From: CAYPJE01 sp964410945
GTDB lineage: Bacteria > Fidelibacterota > Marinisomatia > Marinisomatales > TCS56
NCBI GenBank assembly: GCA_964410945.1
Contig: CAYPJE010000039.1
Span: forward strand, 1-29,144
Length of the DNA: 29,144 bases
Direction: 5' to 3'
The position numbers were made by a program, and so were the translations under genes. Every line of letters starts with the position of its first letter. Position 1 is the stretch's first letter. This document shows, piece after piece, positions 1 through 9,548 of this stretch. A model generated the notes under the pieces. That model ran no database searches. It saw nothing but the letters and a program-made list of their open reading frames with translations, and was not told where the DNA came from.

Positions 1-71
1 TGGTTCTTATATCTTTGTAAACGCTAAAAACAACACTTTTTGGCATTTATGCCCGCAATGACAGAAAATAA

Positions 72-101
72 GTAGGGACAAGATTCAAATCTTGTCCCTA
101 C
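72..101. repeat. Perfect palindromic repeat, 14-bp arms
   Basis: Arms GTAGGGACAAGATT (72-85) and AATCTTGTCCCTAC (88-101) are perfect inverted copies separated by two bases. On the minus strand the hairpin lies just downstream of the FecR-domain gene and is followed by TTATTTT, so it could also stop that transcript. The GGACAA/TTGTCC arms recur near the right end of the window (28756, 28811, 28888), which points to a dispersed REP-like family rather than a dedicated terminator. Confidence 0.75.
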
Positions 102-126
102 AGACATTACCTGTCTAACTGTTAAT

Positions 127-2295
127 TTAGAAATTAAACGCTGTTTCAATCGTGGTCTGCCGGACCGGTTCCAGACCGTCACCGGTATCACGGTAATACT
201 GGCTGAAATTCCACACCAGGCTCACACCGGGACTGACCTCATAACCCAGCATATATCCAAGAATCGTATTCACACTGGGATTCTTGAAATCAAAGGGATT
301 CGGGTCATTGTTCCGCATGTAATAGGCACTGGCCATGCTGAGCTTGGGAATCCAATCGGTATTGAGACCGGCCACCGCCATGAAACTGCGGATTTCCTCG
401 TCATCGGACAGCATATTGGCGTAGGCCGCCGAGACATTGGCAAACCCGAAGATATCCCAGCCCAGGGAACCGTAATAGCCCATCTGACTGCTATCGTCGG
501 TCAATACCAGTTCATCTTTGGTGATCACGGTCGAATCCTGGATTATCACCCGTGAAATATCATATGACTGGTCAAAGAAACGCGGCACAAAATATCCGGT
601 CTTCATCCGGTATTCCAGGTTCAGATGGATCATCTTGAACAGGGTTGCCTTTACACCGGGAACTGTGATACCGGTACCATACTTGGAATCGCGGCCGTCA
701 TACTGGCTGCTCACCGGATCGACTGATGGTACAAACAACTGGTTCCATTCACTGTAAATATCCACTGATACAATTTTATTACTGAAAATCGAATAACCAA
801 CATCAGCTGTTATTCCGATCACTGAGGCGCTGGTCTCGGCAGTATTCAAGGGGTCCGGCTTAAGGGTCGGATCATCCGAGCCACCATAAGCCAGATCAAG
901 GTCATTGTCTCCATCAGCATCAATATCGATATCATCGGAGATACCGTCACCATCGGTATCTTTCGACAACTTATCATCATCAGGGAAATCATCAAAGGCG
1001 TCAGGAATATCATCACCATCGGCATCCTTCAAGCCGGAGAACTGATTGATATCCATGACGATATTTCCACCAATGGTCAACGGGAATTTCTCAGACAAGG
1101 TGAATGTACCCCGGGCACCAACCAGGGTTCCACCGCGCATGAAATCCTTCACGTTGGACATGAACAATTCAGTATTGATTTTCTTCCCAAACTTCAATCC
1201 GCCGTTTACACCCAGTTGTCGCACAGTTGGGTACTCCATCATATTGGAATAACCATTGACCAGGCCGCCGTAGCCCAAGGTAACCGTTGGCAGTGTACCG
1301 ACACGAATCCAGAACGGATCGCCTTTCTTGGCCCAGCTGACAAACATGATTTTATCCAGAATGGCACTGGGGTTTTCAATGAAATCCCAGTCATCCTTGC
1401 GGATATTGCCATCACCGTCTATGTAGATCACCATATCCAGGCCAAGGCCCAGCTTGCCTAAGGAGAATTCCGGGCGCAGGGCCAACTGGTTATAGAGCTG
1501 GCCATCGATGGTAACCGCACCAATACCCATTCCCAGATCGAAGGGCTTGTCACCTTCCGTCTTCTCAAGATCATCGGGCGGCGTAACATCATCAATCTCC
1601 GGTGCAGCTTCGGTATCGACATCGGGAGTCTCAGTATCAACGTCTGTCTCTTCTGTCTCCGTCTCTGGTTCAGCCTCTTCCTCTACTTCCGGCTCCGGTT
1701 CGGTCTCGGTTTCCGGGTCTTCCGGGTATTCGGACGGACCGGAGGGCGCCTGTATCAAAGCACCGGCATTATTGGAAATAGCTTTCTGCCCGGCAGCAAC
1801 ATTGACCACCTGCTGGCTTATCAGATTCAAGACCTCAAACATACCGCTCTGCCCCAGAAACTGGTCTACTCCGTACATTGTATTCACGATGGCGGCAAAT
1901 TCGGTTCCTTTTACGGATGCCACCGAGGTTGGTGTTTCAATCCGAAAAGTTTTTGTTCTGCCCTGGGTAGCAACCTTATTCAGCAAGGTTCCGTTTTCGA
2001 TTTTCAATGTACGGGTAGCATCGGTATCCAGGAATTCGAATTCGGTCTTTTCCTTGACTTTTACCAGTGAACGATCATCGATGAAAACAACGACGGCAAA
2101 GCCGGCTTCACCGACACTAAGGGCATCACCGTTATTGATGGCGGCACCTGGTGTGGCCGCTTCAGTAAATTCACCGGTCCCCATCCTTTTCAGCATCACC
2201 TCTCCAGCGGTTTTCATCACCCGGGCGATAGATTCTGCTGAAGCAAAACTGACCATTAATGAAATAACCAGGATTATGGCAAATAATTTCTTCAT
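127..2295 (-). CDS. FecR-domain envelope protein with acidic linker, thrombospondin type 3 repeats and C-terminal beta-barrel
   Basis: A 722-residue exported protein. I place the start at 2295 because GAGAG lies seven bases upstream and the product then opens with a clean signal peptide (MKKLFAIIL...SFASA, cut near residue 20); an in-frame ATG nine codons earlier would bury it. Residues about 25-170 match a FecR-like domain (a TLKIENGTL segment, then TPTSVASVKGTEF near 121-133). Residues 188-250 are a Glu/Asp/Pro/Thr linker. The remainder has alternating polar and aromatic strands, interrupted at about 424-476 by DxDGDxxxD calcium-binding repeats of the thrombospondin type 3 kind, and ends in Phe (ETAFNF), the usual BAM signal of outer-membrane barrels. 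The likely role is an outer-membrane or surface-anchored barrel with a periplasmic or extracellular FecR module. There is no sigma/anti-sigma pair beside it, so classical FecR signalling is not supported. Its ligand is unknown. Confidence 0.85.
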   Translation of the reverse strand: MKKLFAIILVISLMVSFASAESIARVMKTAGEVMLKRMGTGEFTEAATPGAAINNGDALSVGEAGFAVVVFIDDRSLVKVKEKTEFEFLDTDATRTLKIENGTLLNKVATQGRTKTFRIETPTSVASVKGTEFAAIVNTMYGVDQFLGQSGMFEVLNLISQQVVNVAAGQKAISNNAGALIQAPSGPSEYPEDPETETEPEPEVEEEAEPETETEETDVDTETPDVDTEAAPEIDDVTPPDDLEKTEGDKPFDLGMGIGAVTIDGQLYNQLALRPEFSLGKLGLGLDMVIYIDGDGNIRKDDWDFIENPSAILDKIMFVSWAKKGDPFWIRVGTLPTVTLGYGGLVNGYSNMMEYPTVRQLGVNGGLKFGKKINTELFMSNVKDFMRGGTLVGARGTFTLSEKFPLTIGGNIVMDINQFSGLKDADGDDIPDAFDDFPDDDKLSKDTDGDGISDDIDIDADGDNDLDLAYGGSDDPTLKPDPLNTAETSASVIGITADVGYSIFSNKIVSVDIYSEWNQLFVPSVDPVSSQYDGRDSKYGTGITVPGVKATLFKMIHLNLEYRMKTGYFVPRFFDQSYDISRVIIQDSTVITKDELVLTDDSSQMGYYGSLGWDIFGFANVSAAYANMLSDDEEIRSFMAVAGLNTDWIPKLSMASAYYMRNNDPNPFDFKNPSVNTILGYMLGYEVSPGVSLVWNFSQYYRDTGDGLEPVRQTTIETAFNF

Positions 2296-2333
2296 TTCAA
2301 CGCTCTCACGGTTAGTTATCAATCGAAAATAAG

Positions 2334-2368
2334 TCTTATCCCAATAGCGTGGAATTTATGGGATAAGA
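2334..2368 (-). terminator. Probable intrinsic terminator after the D-lactate dehydrogenase gene
   Basis: Arms TCTTATCCCA and TGGGATAAGA (2334-2343 and 2359-2368) form a perfect 10-bp stem with a 15-base loop. Read on the minus strand the hairpin follows the stop codon at 2397 by about 30 bases and is followed by CTTATTTTCG, a short and interrupted U tract. It would separate the dehydrogenase transcript from the FecR-domain gene. The stem is AT-rich, so efficiency is uncertain. Confidence 0.5.
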
Positions 2369-2396
2369 TCAGACAATTCAAATTATGGATAATACC

Positions 2397-5210
2397 CTAT
2401 GTGCTCTGGGTCAACCAGTCCCGCACCAGCAACGCAATCGATTCATAGTCGCGATCGGTGGCGGTGGCCATCCCGATCTCGCAGGTCCGGCTGGAGGAAT
2501 AGGCCTTTGCTGCTTCCGGGAATGCTTTCACATCGGCAGCTTCGGGCCGGGTGGCGCTGGCAGTTAATTCCGGCACCAGCATTCCCCGGTCTCCGGCATA
2601 GGCGCAACAGCCATAGTTTTCCGGCAGATGCACTGTGGAAGCACATTTTTGAGCTAATTCCACCATTGTATTAACCTGGTCGAGTTTTTGGGTGGAACAG
2701 GTCGGATGCAGAATAACTTCCCGATTCAGTGGTTCGATCTTCTGCCCATCGATGATTTCATTCAGGAAGGGAATGACATCGATGAATTTCAACCGGGACC
2801 ACAGTACCTTGATTTCCTCATCTTTCAGGTGTTCCCCCATCGTGGCAAACTGGTAGGTACAGGGCGTGGTGTCCACCACAATCGGCAGCTTGCCCTCCTG
2901 TGATGTTTCGTACAGCATTCGGACTGTTTTACTGGCCATCTCCAGGTAGGCTTCCTTGAAGCCTTTGGAACTGTAAATCGTCCCGCAACAGGTCTCATCG
3001 ACTCGTTCGGGAATGATTAACTGGACGCCAGTCAATCCGGCAATTTCTCCGATTATATCGGTCAACGAGGCCTTTTTATCGGTGGCACTGAATGAGCGAT
3101 TGATACAGGATGTATAATAAACATAAGGTGTTCCGGTACCATAAATTTCTTTCTCGCGATGCTTGGCCCCGGGAGGTAATTTGGGACTCCAGGTGTGAAT
3201 ACTGTGCTTCGACCAGCGATTAATCAGGCGCATCAGTCCGGAGGTCAACCATTGAAATCCTAATATCCGGGCGATTTTCTGCAATGACATGATCGGACGC
3301 ATCGCATTCATGATTCCGGCAAAATGCCTGACCGTCCAGCCGGCAATGGATTTGGATAAATTGCCATGGCCCTCAAAACGCAGATATTTCATGTAACTGC
3401 CGGTATTGATATTGACCGGGCAGGCCGTTTCGCAGAGGCCGTCGGCGGCACAGGTAATCGTACCTTCAAAATCATAATCGGCGATCAACTGGTGCTGCTT
3501 GTCATCACCCTGGCCTTTGTAATGATTGATCTCACGGGCAATTATAATCCGGTTGCGGGGCGTTAAAGTGATTTCACGGGACGGGCAGACCGGTTCGCAG
3601 AATCCGCATTCCACACACAGATCGACTTCCTTGTGAACCAGGGGCATCGGTTTGAGCGATTTGATATGAACCTGCCGGTCACGATTCAACAACACTCCGG
3701 GGTTGAGTATATTTTCCGGATCGGCCAGGTTCTTGATCCGCCACATGATTTCATACAGTTCCGTACCCCATTCCTTCTCCAGATACGGGGCCATGTTCCG
3801 GCCGGTGCCGTGTTCCGCCTTCAACGAACCGTCATGTTTATCGACGGTAAGCTCACCGATGTCGGCCAGCATACCTTCGTAGGCTTTTACACCTTCCGGC
3901 GTTTCCAGGTCGATAGAAGCCACGAAATGGAGATTTCCATCCTTGGCGTGACCAAAAATAACCGCGTCATCATAATTCCATTTTTCAAATACACCATGCA
4001 GGTCAGTAACAACTTCGTCCAGTTTTCCGACGTCGAAACAGAGATCCTCGGTTATTACACTGGTTCCCGGTGCCCGCAGTGATCCGACCGTCGTAAACAG
4101 ACTCTTACGTACTTTCCATAATTTAAGGCGACTGGCTTCGTCCTCGATAAAATCACTGACTAGCTTACCCTGATAGGCACCAATTCCGTCAACCACCTTT
4201 TGTGCATATTCCCTGGCTTCCTCGATACTATCCTTCTGGAATTCGCACAACAAAGCCGCCGAACCTGGCTTCAAAGACGCAGGATCATAAGGTGGTTCAT
4301 CAAGGTATTTGGCGGTGGTGAGGGAATTATAATCCATCATTTCCACTGCTTCGGCGCCCAGTTCCTTGAAAAAGGGAATTGCCCGGCAGGTATCGGTCAA
4401 CGAATTAAACAGGATCAGTCCGGCCGTTTTATACTGGGGATCAGGTACAGTATTTAAAGTAATTTCTGACAAAAATGCCAGGGTACCCTCCGCTCCAACC
4501 AGTAAATGGGCAAAGATATCCAGGGGATGTTCATAATCAAGCAGTGCATTAAGTGAATACCCTAATGTGTTTTTAATGCGGTATTTGTGTTCTATCTTAT
4601 CTTTTAATGTTTTACTTGCCAGTATTTCCTGCCGTAAATCTTTCAACCCCTGAGCGAGAGTTGCATCCTCCTTAACGAAGCGATCATAGTCCGCTTCAAT
4701 ACTGGTATCATAAACACTACCGTTGGCCAGCACAAAACGCATGGCATTCAAGGTATGATAGGAATTAAGAAATATCCCGCTGGCCATTCCGGAGGCATTA
4801 TTGGAAACAATTCCACCCATCCGGGCGGCTTTGATCGAAGCCGGGTCAGGTCCCATTTTCCGGCCGTAAGGAGCCAGATAACGGTTAACATGATCCCCGA
4901 CCACGCCAGGCTTTACTTTGATGGCCTTTCCCTGGTCAATGACTTTGTGAGCCGTCCAGTCGCGAATAGTCTCGGCAATAATTCCGGTAGTCACTGTCTG
5001 GCCTGATAACGAAGTCCCCGCAGCACGGAAGGTTACACCGGTTTTACGACTGTGAGCATATTTAAGCAACCGGGCCACCTCGCCTTCATTGGCGGGCCGT
5101 ACTACGGTTTCGGGAATCAGACGGTAAATACTGGCATCGTGGGCATAGGCCAAACGGTCGATCAACCGGGTATGAATCCGGTCGGCGGGTAGTAATTCAG
5201 ATAATTGCAT
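2397..5210 (-). CDS. FAD- and Fe-S-dependent D-lactate dehydrogenase (Dld-II/GlcD-GlcF fusion type)
   Basis: A 937-residue cytoplasmic-face oxidoreductase with no signal peptide. Residues about 35-250 form the FAD-binding type 4 domain (FRAAGTSLSGQ at 61-71, NNASGMASG at 137-145) and about 260-510 the FAD-oxidase C-terminal domain (GHAKDGNLHF near 420-429, AEHGTGRN near 465-472). A ferredoxin-like segment follows with Cys532, 535, 538 and 542 and a second group at Cys587, 593 and 597. The C-terminal third carries two CCG motifs (ETCCG at 739-743 and a later YGCCAYAG), the Cys-rich modules of GlpC/GlcF/HdrB-type proteins. Length and order match Shewanella-type Dld-II, which oxidises D-lactate to pyruvate and passes electrons to quinone. 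A 2-hydroxyglutarate or glycolate oxidase is the main alternative. Its position beside a peptidoglycan-degrading gene run is suggestive, because cleavage of MurNAc 6-phosphate releases D-lactate. A weak AGG lies about nine bases before the ATG. Confidence 0.85.
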   Translation of the reverse strand: MQLSELLPADRIHTRLIDRLAYAHDASIYRLIPETVVRPANEGEVARLLKYAHSRKTGVTFRAAGTSLSGQTVTTGIIAETIRDWTAHKVIDQGKAIKVKPGVVGDHVNRYLAPYGRKMGPDPASIKAARMGGIVSNNASGMASGIFLNSYHTLNAMRFVLANGSVYDTSIEADYDRFVKEDATLAQGLKDLRQEILASKTLKDKIEHKYRIKNTLGYSLNALLDYEHPLDIFAHLLVGAEGTLAFLSEITLNTVPDPQYKTAGLILFNSLTDTCRAIPFFKELGAEAVEMMDYNSLTTAKYLDEPPYDPASLKPGSAALLCEFQKDSIEEAREYAQKVVDGIGAYQGKLVSDFIEDEASRLKLWKVRKSLFTTVGSLRAPGTSVITEDLCFDVGKLDEVVTDLHGVFEKWNYDDAVIFGHAKDGNLHFVASIDLETPEGVKAYEGMLADIGELTVDKHDGSLKAEHGTGRNMAPYLEKEWGTELYEIMWRIKNLADPENILNPGVLLNRDRQVHIKSLKPMPLVHKEVDLCVECGFCEPVCPSREITLTPRNRIIIAREINHYKGQGDDKQHQLIADYDFEGTITCAADGLCETACPVNINTGSYMKYLRFEGHGNLSKSIAGWTVRHFAGIMNAMRPIMSLQKIARILGFQWLTSGLMRLINRWSKHSIHTWSPKLPPGAKHREKEIYGTGTPYVYYTSCINRSFSATDKKASLTDIIGEIAGLTGVQLIIPERVDETCCGTIYSSKGFKEAYLEMASKTVRMLYETSQEGKLPIVVDTTPCTYQFATMGEHLKDEEIKVLWSRLKFIDVIPFLNEIIDGQKIEPLNREVILHPTCSTQKLDQVNTMVELAQKCASTVHLPENYGCCAYAGDRGMLVPELTASATRPEAADVKAFPEAAKAYSSSRTCEIGMATATDRDYESIALLVRDWLTQST

Positions 5211-5468
5211 TTATTTAAACCTGGCTGGATATTTTTCAGAAATTTTGAATTGTTGAATTATCATCCGTTCAATGAAAACCGGATCGACAAAATAGCAGGG
5301 TCGAATTTAGGGCTTAATGGAAAATCCGGCAGCTTATTAATTGATAAATATTTATCCAGCTTATCGTATATCTTTTTTCGAAGATATCCTCGAATAATTA
5401 TGCTGCCACGATTAAATTAAATCAACTCAAATTTCATATTTTTCCCGAACTAAAAATCCCGGACAAAA
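5211..5468. promoter_or_regulatory. Divergent intergenic region with AT-rich palindromes
   Basis: These 258 bases separate the leftward dehydrogenase gene from the rightward nine-gene run and should hold both promoters. I see a perfect 14-bp palindrome GATAAATATTTATC (5343-5356) and a hairpin ATATCTT-6-AAGATAT (5368-5387), either of which could be an operator. No convincing -35/-10 pair, tRNA or small ORF was found. Confidence 0.4.
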
Positions 5469-8276
5469 ATGCAAAGAATCAGATTGGTAGTTACAGCGGT
5501 TATTTTCTTAACAGCCCTCCTTTTTGGGCAACTGGAATATTCGGAACAATTCCACCTTCCCTGGGGAGATGGTGACCTGAATGCCGGTCTCCGGGAAGCA
5601 CCGGAGGGGCGGCTCGGACCCATGTCATTCTCTGTCTCTGACAGTACCTTATTCCTCCTGGATTCACCCAATAAGAAGTTGAAGATCCTGGTCCATGGCA
5701 AACCGACCTCCGAACTGCCATTGCCAAATGAATTCATTGATGATTTTTATTGGATATCCAATGACAGCTACTACCTGCTGGCTGATAATCAGATCATGGC
5801 TGTCCGGGCCGGGCGTAACCGGGAAGTATTCGGTGTAGAAAATCCCCGCGACCTGATCAGCGGATTAACCACCGATTCGGCTGGCAATATCCAGGCTATT
5901 ATTAAACATAAGCATCTGGCAACAATGAATAATGGATCACTGATGCGCACTGGTTCACGGGAAACAGCTCTCCCATTTATCAGGCATATCCGGCGTCAGG
6001 AAATTGCCTTCGAGAACGCTGGCAAAACAAACTTCACAATCCAGAGTACCGGCGATAATTTTGGTACCACAGAAATCCTTGGAACAACCCCCGGCCACAA
6101 TATCTATATTTACCTTGAATTCATTACCCGGCAGATTCCGTTGACTGTCAGGCGGGAAATCCGATTGTATTCACCGAATGGTCGATCACTGGCCGCGATT
6201 GATATACCCAGCCATTCACATAGCCGGTCGTTCAAGGAATTTCACGTGGATGATGCCGGCAATCTGTATCATATGCTATCATCCAAAGATGGCATCCACA
6301 TCATCCGCTGGCAGCTGGATGAATCCGGACTGCCGGTGGAAAATATATATGAGTATCCGGAACAATTCCGGGAATTTCACCACTATAACCTGGTTGAACC
6401 ATTGGAAGAGGATTTCGCTGTTCACAGTTCGGATAAATCATTGGCCACCCTTGATTATCCCCCGGTCAGCCGTGATGAATCGCTGGCGATTGGCGATACC
6501 TATGCTCAGCATACCTGGACCGCCACTTCGGCTAATATTACCAACGGTACTATAACCGATCCGAATGGTGTATCTATATGCACACCAAGCTGGGTCGGGG
6601 TCGGATCGAACACCAAAGTACCATACAAATGGGGCGGCTTCAATACTCTGGACGGTTACGACAGTGGTTTAACAGAGGGTAAATATGCCGGAGACAATGC
6701 CACCAGTGGCGTGAGCAGTTATTGTGTCGGAGTGGATTGCTCCGGATTTGTCTCCCGCTGCTGGAAACTGGAATCGCATTATTCCACCAGGATGATGGAT
6801 GATTATATCACGATCGCCTATTCCGACTGGACCGACCTGCAACCGGCCGACGCCGTACATAAGCCTGGACATGTCCGCCTGTTTGTTGAACATAACGATA
6901 ACAACAGTTTACTGGTAGTAGAAGCATCCGGCAGCGACTGGCGGGTCAGCTACCGTTCGTTTTCGTATTATGACCTGACCAGCTACACACCCCGTTACTA
7001 CCGTTTCATGAACCAGACCGCCCTTGCTGCCCAGCCGGAAATTGTGGCCGTGAAAAGCAGTGAGCAAATCGATATAAGCTGGACACTTTCCTCTACCGAC
7101 AACCTGCTGGGATACGCTATCGATTACAGCCTCGATGAAAGCTGGGACAGGTATAATCCAGCTGCCTTGGTAGCGCCGGATAAATTCAGTAATAAAATAG
7201 ATATAAATTCGGATAATCCAATCTATTTAAAAATCTGCAGTGTCTCTACCGATACGATTGACAGTGATCATTCCGATACCTACGGCTGTTTCGAAACCGG
7301 CACTGTTGCCCGCATTTTGATTGTGGATGGCTTCGATCGCCGTGGCAGCTATGGTCAGGCCCGGCATTCCTTCGTGAGATCGGTGGGAGATGTTTTAACC
7401 GGTAGCGGTATTTCCTTCGAATCCTGTTCCAACGATGCCATCCTTGACGGTGTGGTCGACCTGGGTAATTATTCGATTGTAATCTGGATTCTGGGTGACG
7501 AAAGCACCAGCGATGAAACCTTTAACGACAGCGAGCAGGATCTGGTGGAAGCATATTTACGGCGGGGTGGAAAAATATTTATCAGTGGATCGGAACTGGC
7601 CTGGGACCTGGACTATAAGGGCAGTGCCACCGATCAGGTATTCATAAAAGATTATTTGAAGGTTCTGATCGACCAGGATGATTCGGAAAATTATACCGTA
7701 AACGGAATTACCGGCACACCGTTTTCAAACCTGACCCTGCAGTTCGATGACGGTACCCATGGGATTTACCAGGAAGATTATCCCGATTCCTACCTGCCCC
7801 AGGACAATGCTGAAATTTTGCTGACTTACGGCAATGGCCAGGCTGCCGCCTGTGGTTTCAAAGGATTGGTACCGAACGGCATGACCGAGGCTGGTATTGT
7901 TGTCATGGGATTCCCGGTCGAAACGGTCTATAACGCGACGGAGCGGGAATCATTGATGGTGGCTGTTCTTGAATACCTGGATGTTACCATGCATACGGCC
8001 CCGGTTGTACCGCAGAAATTTGTTTTACACGGCAATTATCCAAATCCGTTTAACTCCCAAACCACATTTGCAGTTTCAGTCAGTCAAACCCAGAAGTATA
8101 AGTTGACCGTTTTCAATCTGCTGGGACAGCAAATCGCCACTGTGATCGACCAGGAACTGGGGCCCGGTCGCCAGGAAATCCCATTTAAGGCTGATCTGTT
8201 GTCCAGTGGTGTCTATCTTTATGCACTGGAAGCTGGCAGTTTCCGTAAAACCGGAAAAATAGCAGTATTAAAATGA
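5469..8276 (+). CDS. Secreted multidomain NlpC/P60-type cysteine hydrolase with C-terminal sorting domain
   Basis: A 935-residue exported protein. The signal peptide (1-20, ...TALLFG) leaves Gln as first mature residue. Residues about 40-320 form a region of repeated short beta segments with SxxxLFLLD- and DDAGNLY-like strands, resembling a beta-propeller, which I cannot assign to a family. Residues about 375-515 look like an NlpC/P60 domain: YKWGG (386-390), DCSGFVSRCW with candidate nucleophile Cys424, and GHVRLF with His468. NlpC/P60 enzymes cut D-Glu/DAP or related bonds in stem peptides. A fibronectin-III-like segment (523-610) follows, then a Rossmann-like ThuA/glutamine-amidotransferase-like domain (about 613-838: ILIVDGFDR, FISGSELAWDL) with no evident catalytic triad, and finally a type-A sorting domain (851-935: NYPNPFN, LLGQQIAT, SSGVYLYAL). 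It opens the rightward gene run. An 82-bp gap separates it from the next gene. The RBS is weak (GGA before the ATG at 5469). Confidence 0.82.
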   Translation: MQRIRLVVTAVIFLTALLFGQLEYSEQFHLPWGDGDLNAGLREAPEGRLGPMSFSVSDSTLFLLDSPNKKLKILVHGKPTSELPLPNEFIDDFYWISNDSYYLLADNQIMAVRAGRNREVFGVENPRDLISGLTTDSAGNIQAIIKHKHLATMNNGSLMRTGSRETALPFIRHIRRQEIAFENAGKTNFTIQSTGDNFGTTEILGTTPGHNIYIYLEFITRQIPLTVRREIRLYSPNGRSLAAIDIPSHSHSRSFKEFHVDDAGNLYHMLSSKDGIHIIRWQLDESGLPVENIYEYPEQFREFHHYNLVEPLEEDFAVHSSDKSLATLDYPPVSRDESLAIGDTYAQHTWTATSANITNGTITDPNGVSICTPSWVGVGSNTKVPYKWGGFNTLDGYDSGLTEGKYAGDNATSGVSSYCVGVDCSGFVSRCWKLESHYSTRMMDDYITIAYSDWTDLQPADAVHKPGHVRLFVEHNDNNSLLVVEASGSDWRVSYRSFSYYDLTSYTPRYYRFMNQTALAAQPEIVAVKSSEQIDISWTLSSTDNLLGYAIDYSLDESWDRYNPAALVAPDKFSNKIDINSDNPIYLKICSVSTDTIDSDHSDTYGCFETGTVARILIVDGFDRRGSYGQARHSFVRSVGDVLTGSGISFESCSNDAILDGVVDLGNYSIVIWILGDESTSDETFNDSEQDLVEAYLRRGGKIFISGSELAWDLDYKGSATDQVFIKDYLKVLIDQDDSENYTVNGITGTPFSNLTLQFDDGTHGIYQEDYPDSYLPQDNAEILLTYGNGQAAACGFKGLVPNGMTEAGIVVMGFPVETVYNATERESLMVAVLEYLDVTMHTAPVVPQKFVLHGNYPNPFNSQTTFAVSVSQTQKYKLTVFNLLGQQIATVIDQELGPGRQEIPFKADLLSSGVYLYALEAGSFRKTGKIAVLK

Positions 8277-8358
8277 TTAAATGGTTTAGCATATGATTGG
8301 ATGTCTGCTATTCAGCCACTAATTTTACCAGGTAATTTCGTTAATTCAGGCCAGGATT

Positions 8359-9534
8359 ATGAATCATAAAATTTTTAAGTTGTTTGTCGTATCTTGTTTC
8401 TGTCTGCTTGCATTCGCACCCGGGCAGGTCAATAATCACCAATCATTGTTGAATTGGGGGTACGGTTATAATGATTTATTGGCTGATCTGGGCACCTGGG
8501 GCGACAGTCCCTGGGTTGCAATCGATTCAATCGGAGCCAGCGTTCAGAATCGCACCCTGTGGGAATTGACCATCACCGATACAACACCGGCCGCTGCACC
8601 CCGGCGAACGGTCTACATCCACGCCCGCACCCATCCCAATGAAATCGAATCGTTCTGGGTTACCGATGAAATGATCAAGTTTTTGATCTCGGATGACGCC
8701 TTTGCCGGTTTCATACGCAGTAATTGTGTCTTTTACATTATCCCTATGTTCAATCCTGACGGCGTTGAACTGGGGTACGGCCGTGAAAACGCCAATGGGA
8801 TCGACGTGGAAAGCAATTGGGCCAATAATCCCATGGAACCTGAACCAGCCGCTTTGAAACAACGTTTCACCGCTTTGATGAATTCCACTGCACCGATCGA
8901 GGTAGCTTTGAACATGCACTCCGCTTCCAGTGCCACCAAACGGTATTTTGTATTCCACCATGAAAACGGGACCTCCACTGAGTATGCCACCCTGGAAAAA
9001 CAGTTCATTGCCGGCGTCCAGTCCTATTTCCCCACTGGTATTGCGGACTGGGATTACTTTGTCTCATGGTCCAGCAGTACCCCCAATTACTATCCCGAAA
9101 GCTGGTTCTGGCTGAATCACGGTGCCAATGTAATGTCACTTACTTACGAGGACATGCGTAATAATAATGCCGCCCACTTCGATTCCAGTGCCTATGCCCT
9201 GCTCCACGGAATCACCGACTACCTGGGGCTGGCATATTCCAACGTGGAACAGGATCTGGCACTGCAACCGGATCAGATCGAGCTTTACCAGAACTACCCC
9301 AATCCATTCAACGCTTCAACCACAATTACGTATCTGCTGAATACAACTACTGATGTAGAATTATCAATTATCGATATCACCGGCCGGCGACTGGCAACAT
9401 TGATCGATGCCAAACAGACGCCTGGCTTAAAAACAGTTCAATGGCGGGCCGATCGCTACCCGACCGGCGTATATTTCTATCAGTTAATTACTCCTTCGGC
9501 AATCGAAGTTCGCAAATTGACATTAATCAAATAA
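8359..9534 (+). CDS. Secreted M14-family zinc carboxypeptidase with C-terminal sorting domain
   Basis: A 391-residue exported metallopeptidase. The signal peptide ends near residue 22 (LLAFAPG before Gln23). The zinc motif HPNE gives His92 and Glu95; FNPDGVELG (131-139) and GRENANGIDVESNW (141-154) fit the M14 substrate-binding stretch; NMHSAS supplies the third zinc ligand His187; LTYED places the candidate general base at Glu264. The catalytic domain is followed at about 300-391 by a sorting domain with NYPNPFN, ITGRRLATL and PTGVYFYQL. M14 members include gamma-D-glutamyl-meso-DAP peptidases (ENP1, MpaA-like) as well as digestive carboxypeptidases; the neighbouring NlpC/P60 and DAP decarboxylase-like genes favour a stem-peptide substrate, but that is inference. 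AGGA lies close upstream of the ATG. The next gene starts 14 bases after the stop. Confidence 0.87.
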   Translation: MNHKIFKLFVVSCFCLLAFAPGQVNNHQSLLNWGYGYNDLLADLGTWGDSPWVAIDSIGASVQNRTLWELTITDTTPAAAPRRTVYIHARTHPNEIESFWVTDEMIKFLISDDAFAGFIRSNCVFYIIPMFNPDGVELGYGRENANGIDVESNWANNPMEPEPAALKQRFTALMNSTAPIEVALNMHSASSATKRYFVFHHENGTSTEYATLEKQFIAGVQSYFPTGIADWDYFVSWSSSTPNYYPESWFWLNHGANVMSLTYEDMRNNNAAHFDSSAYALLHGITDYLGLAYSNVEQDLALQPDQIELYQNYPNPFNASTTITYLLNTTTDVELSIIDITGRRLATLIDAKQTPGLKTVQWRADRYPTGVYFYQLITPSAIEVRKLTLIK

Positions 9535-9548
9535 CTGGAATTCCGAAT

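Noticed and set aside
1508..2332. A 274-codon Ser/Val-rich open frame on the plus strand
   Set aside because: It is the antisense of the FecR-domain gene; its Ser/Gly/Val repeats simply mirror the Glu/Asp/Pro/Thr linker, and it has no ribosome binding site.
8277..8358. Internal promoter or riboswitch in the 82-bp gap before the M14 gene
   Set aside because: No conserved fold, palindrome or promoter-like pair could be recognised.
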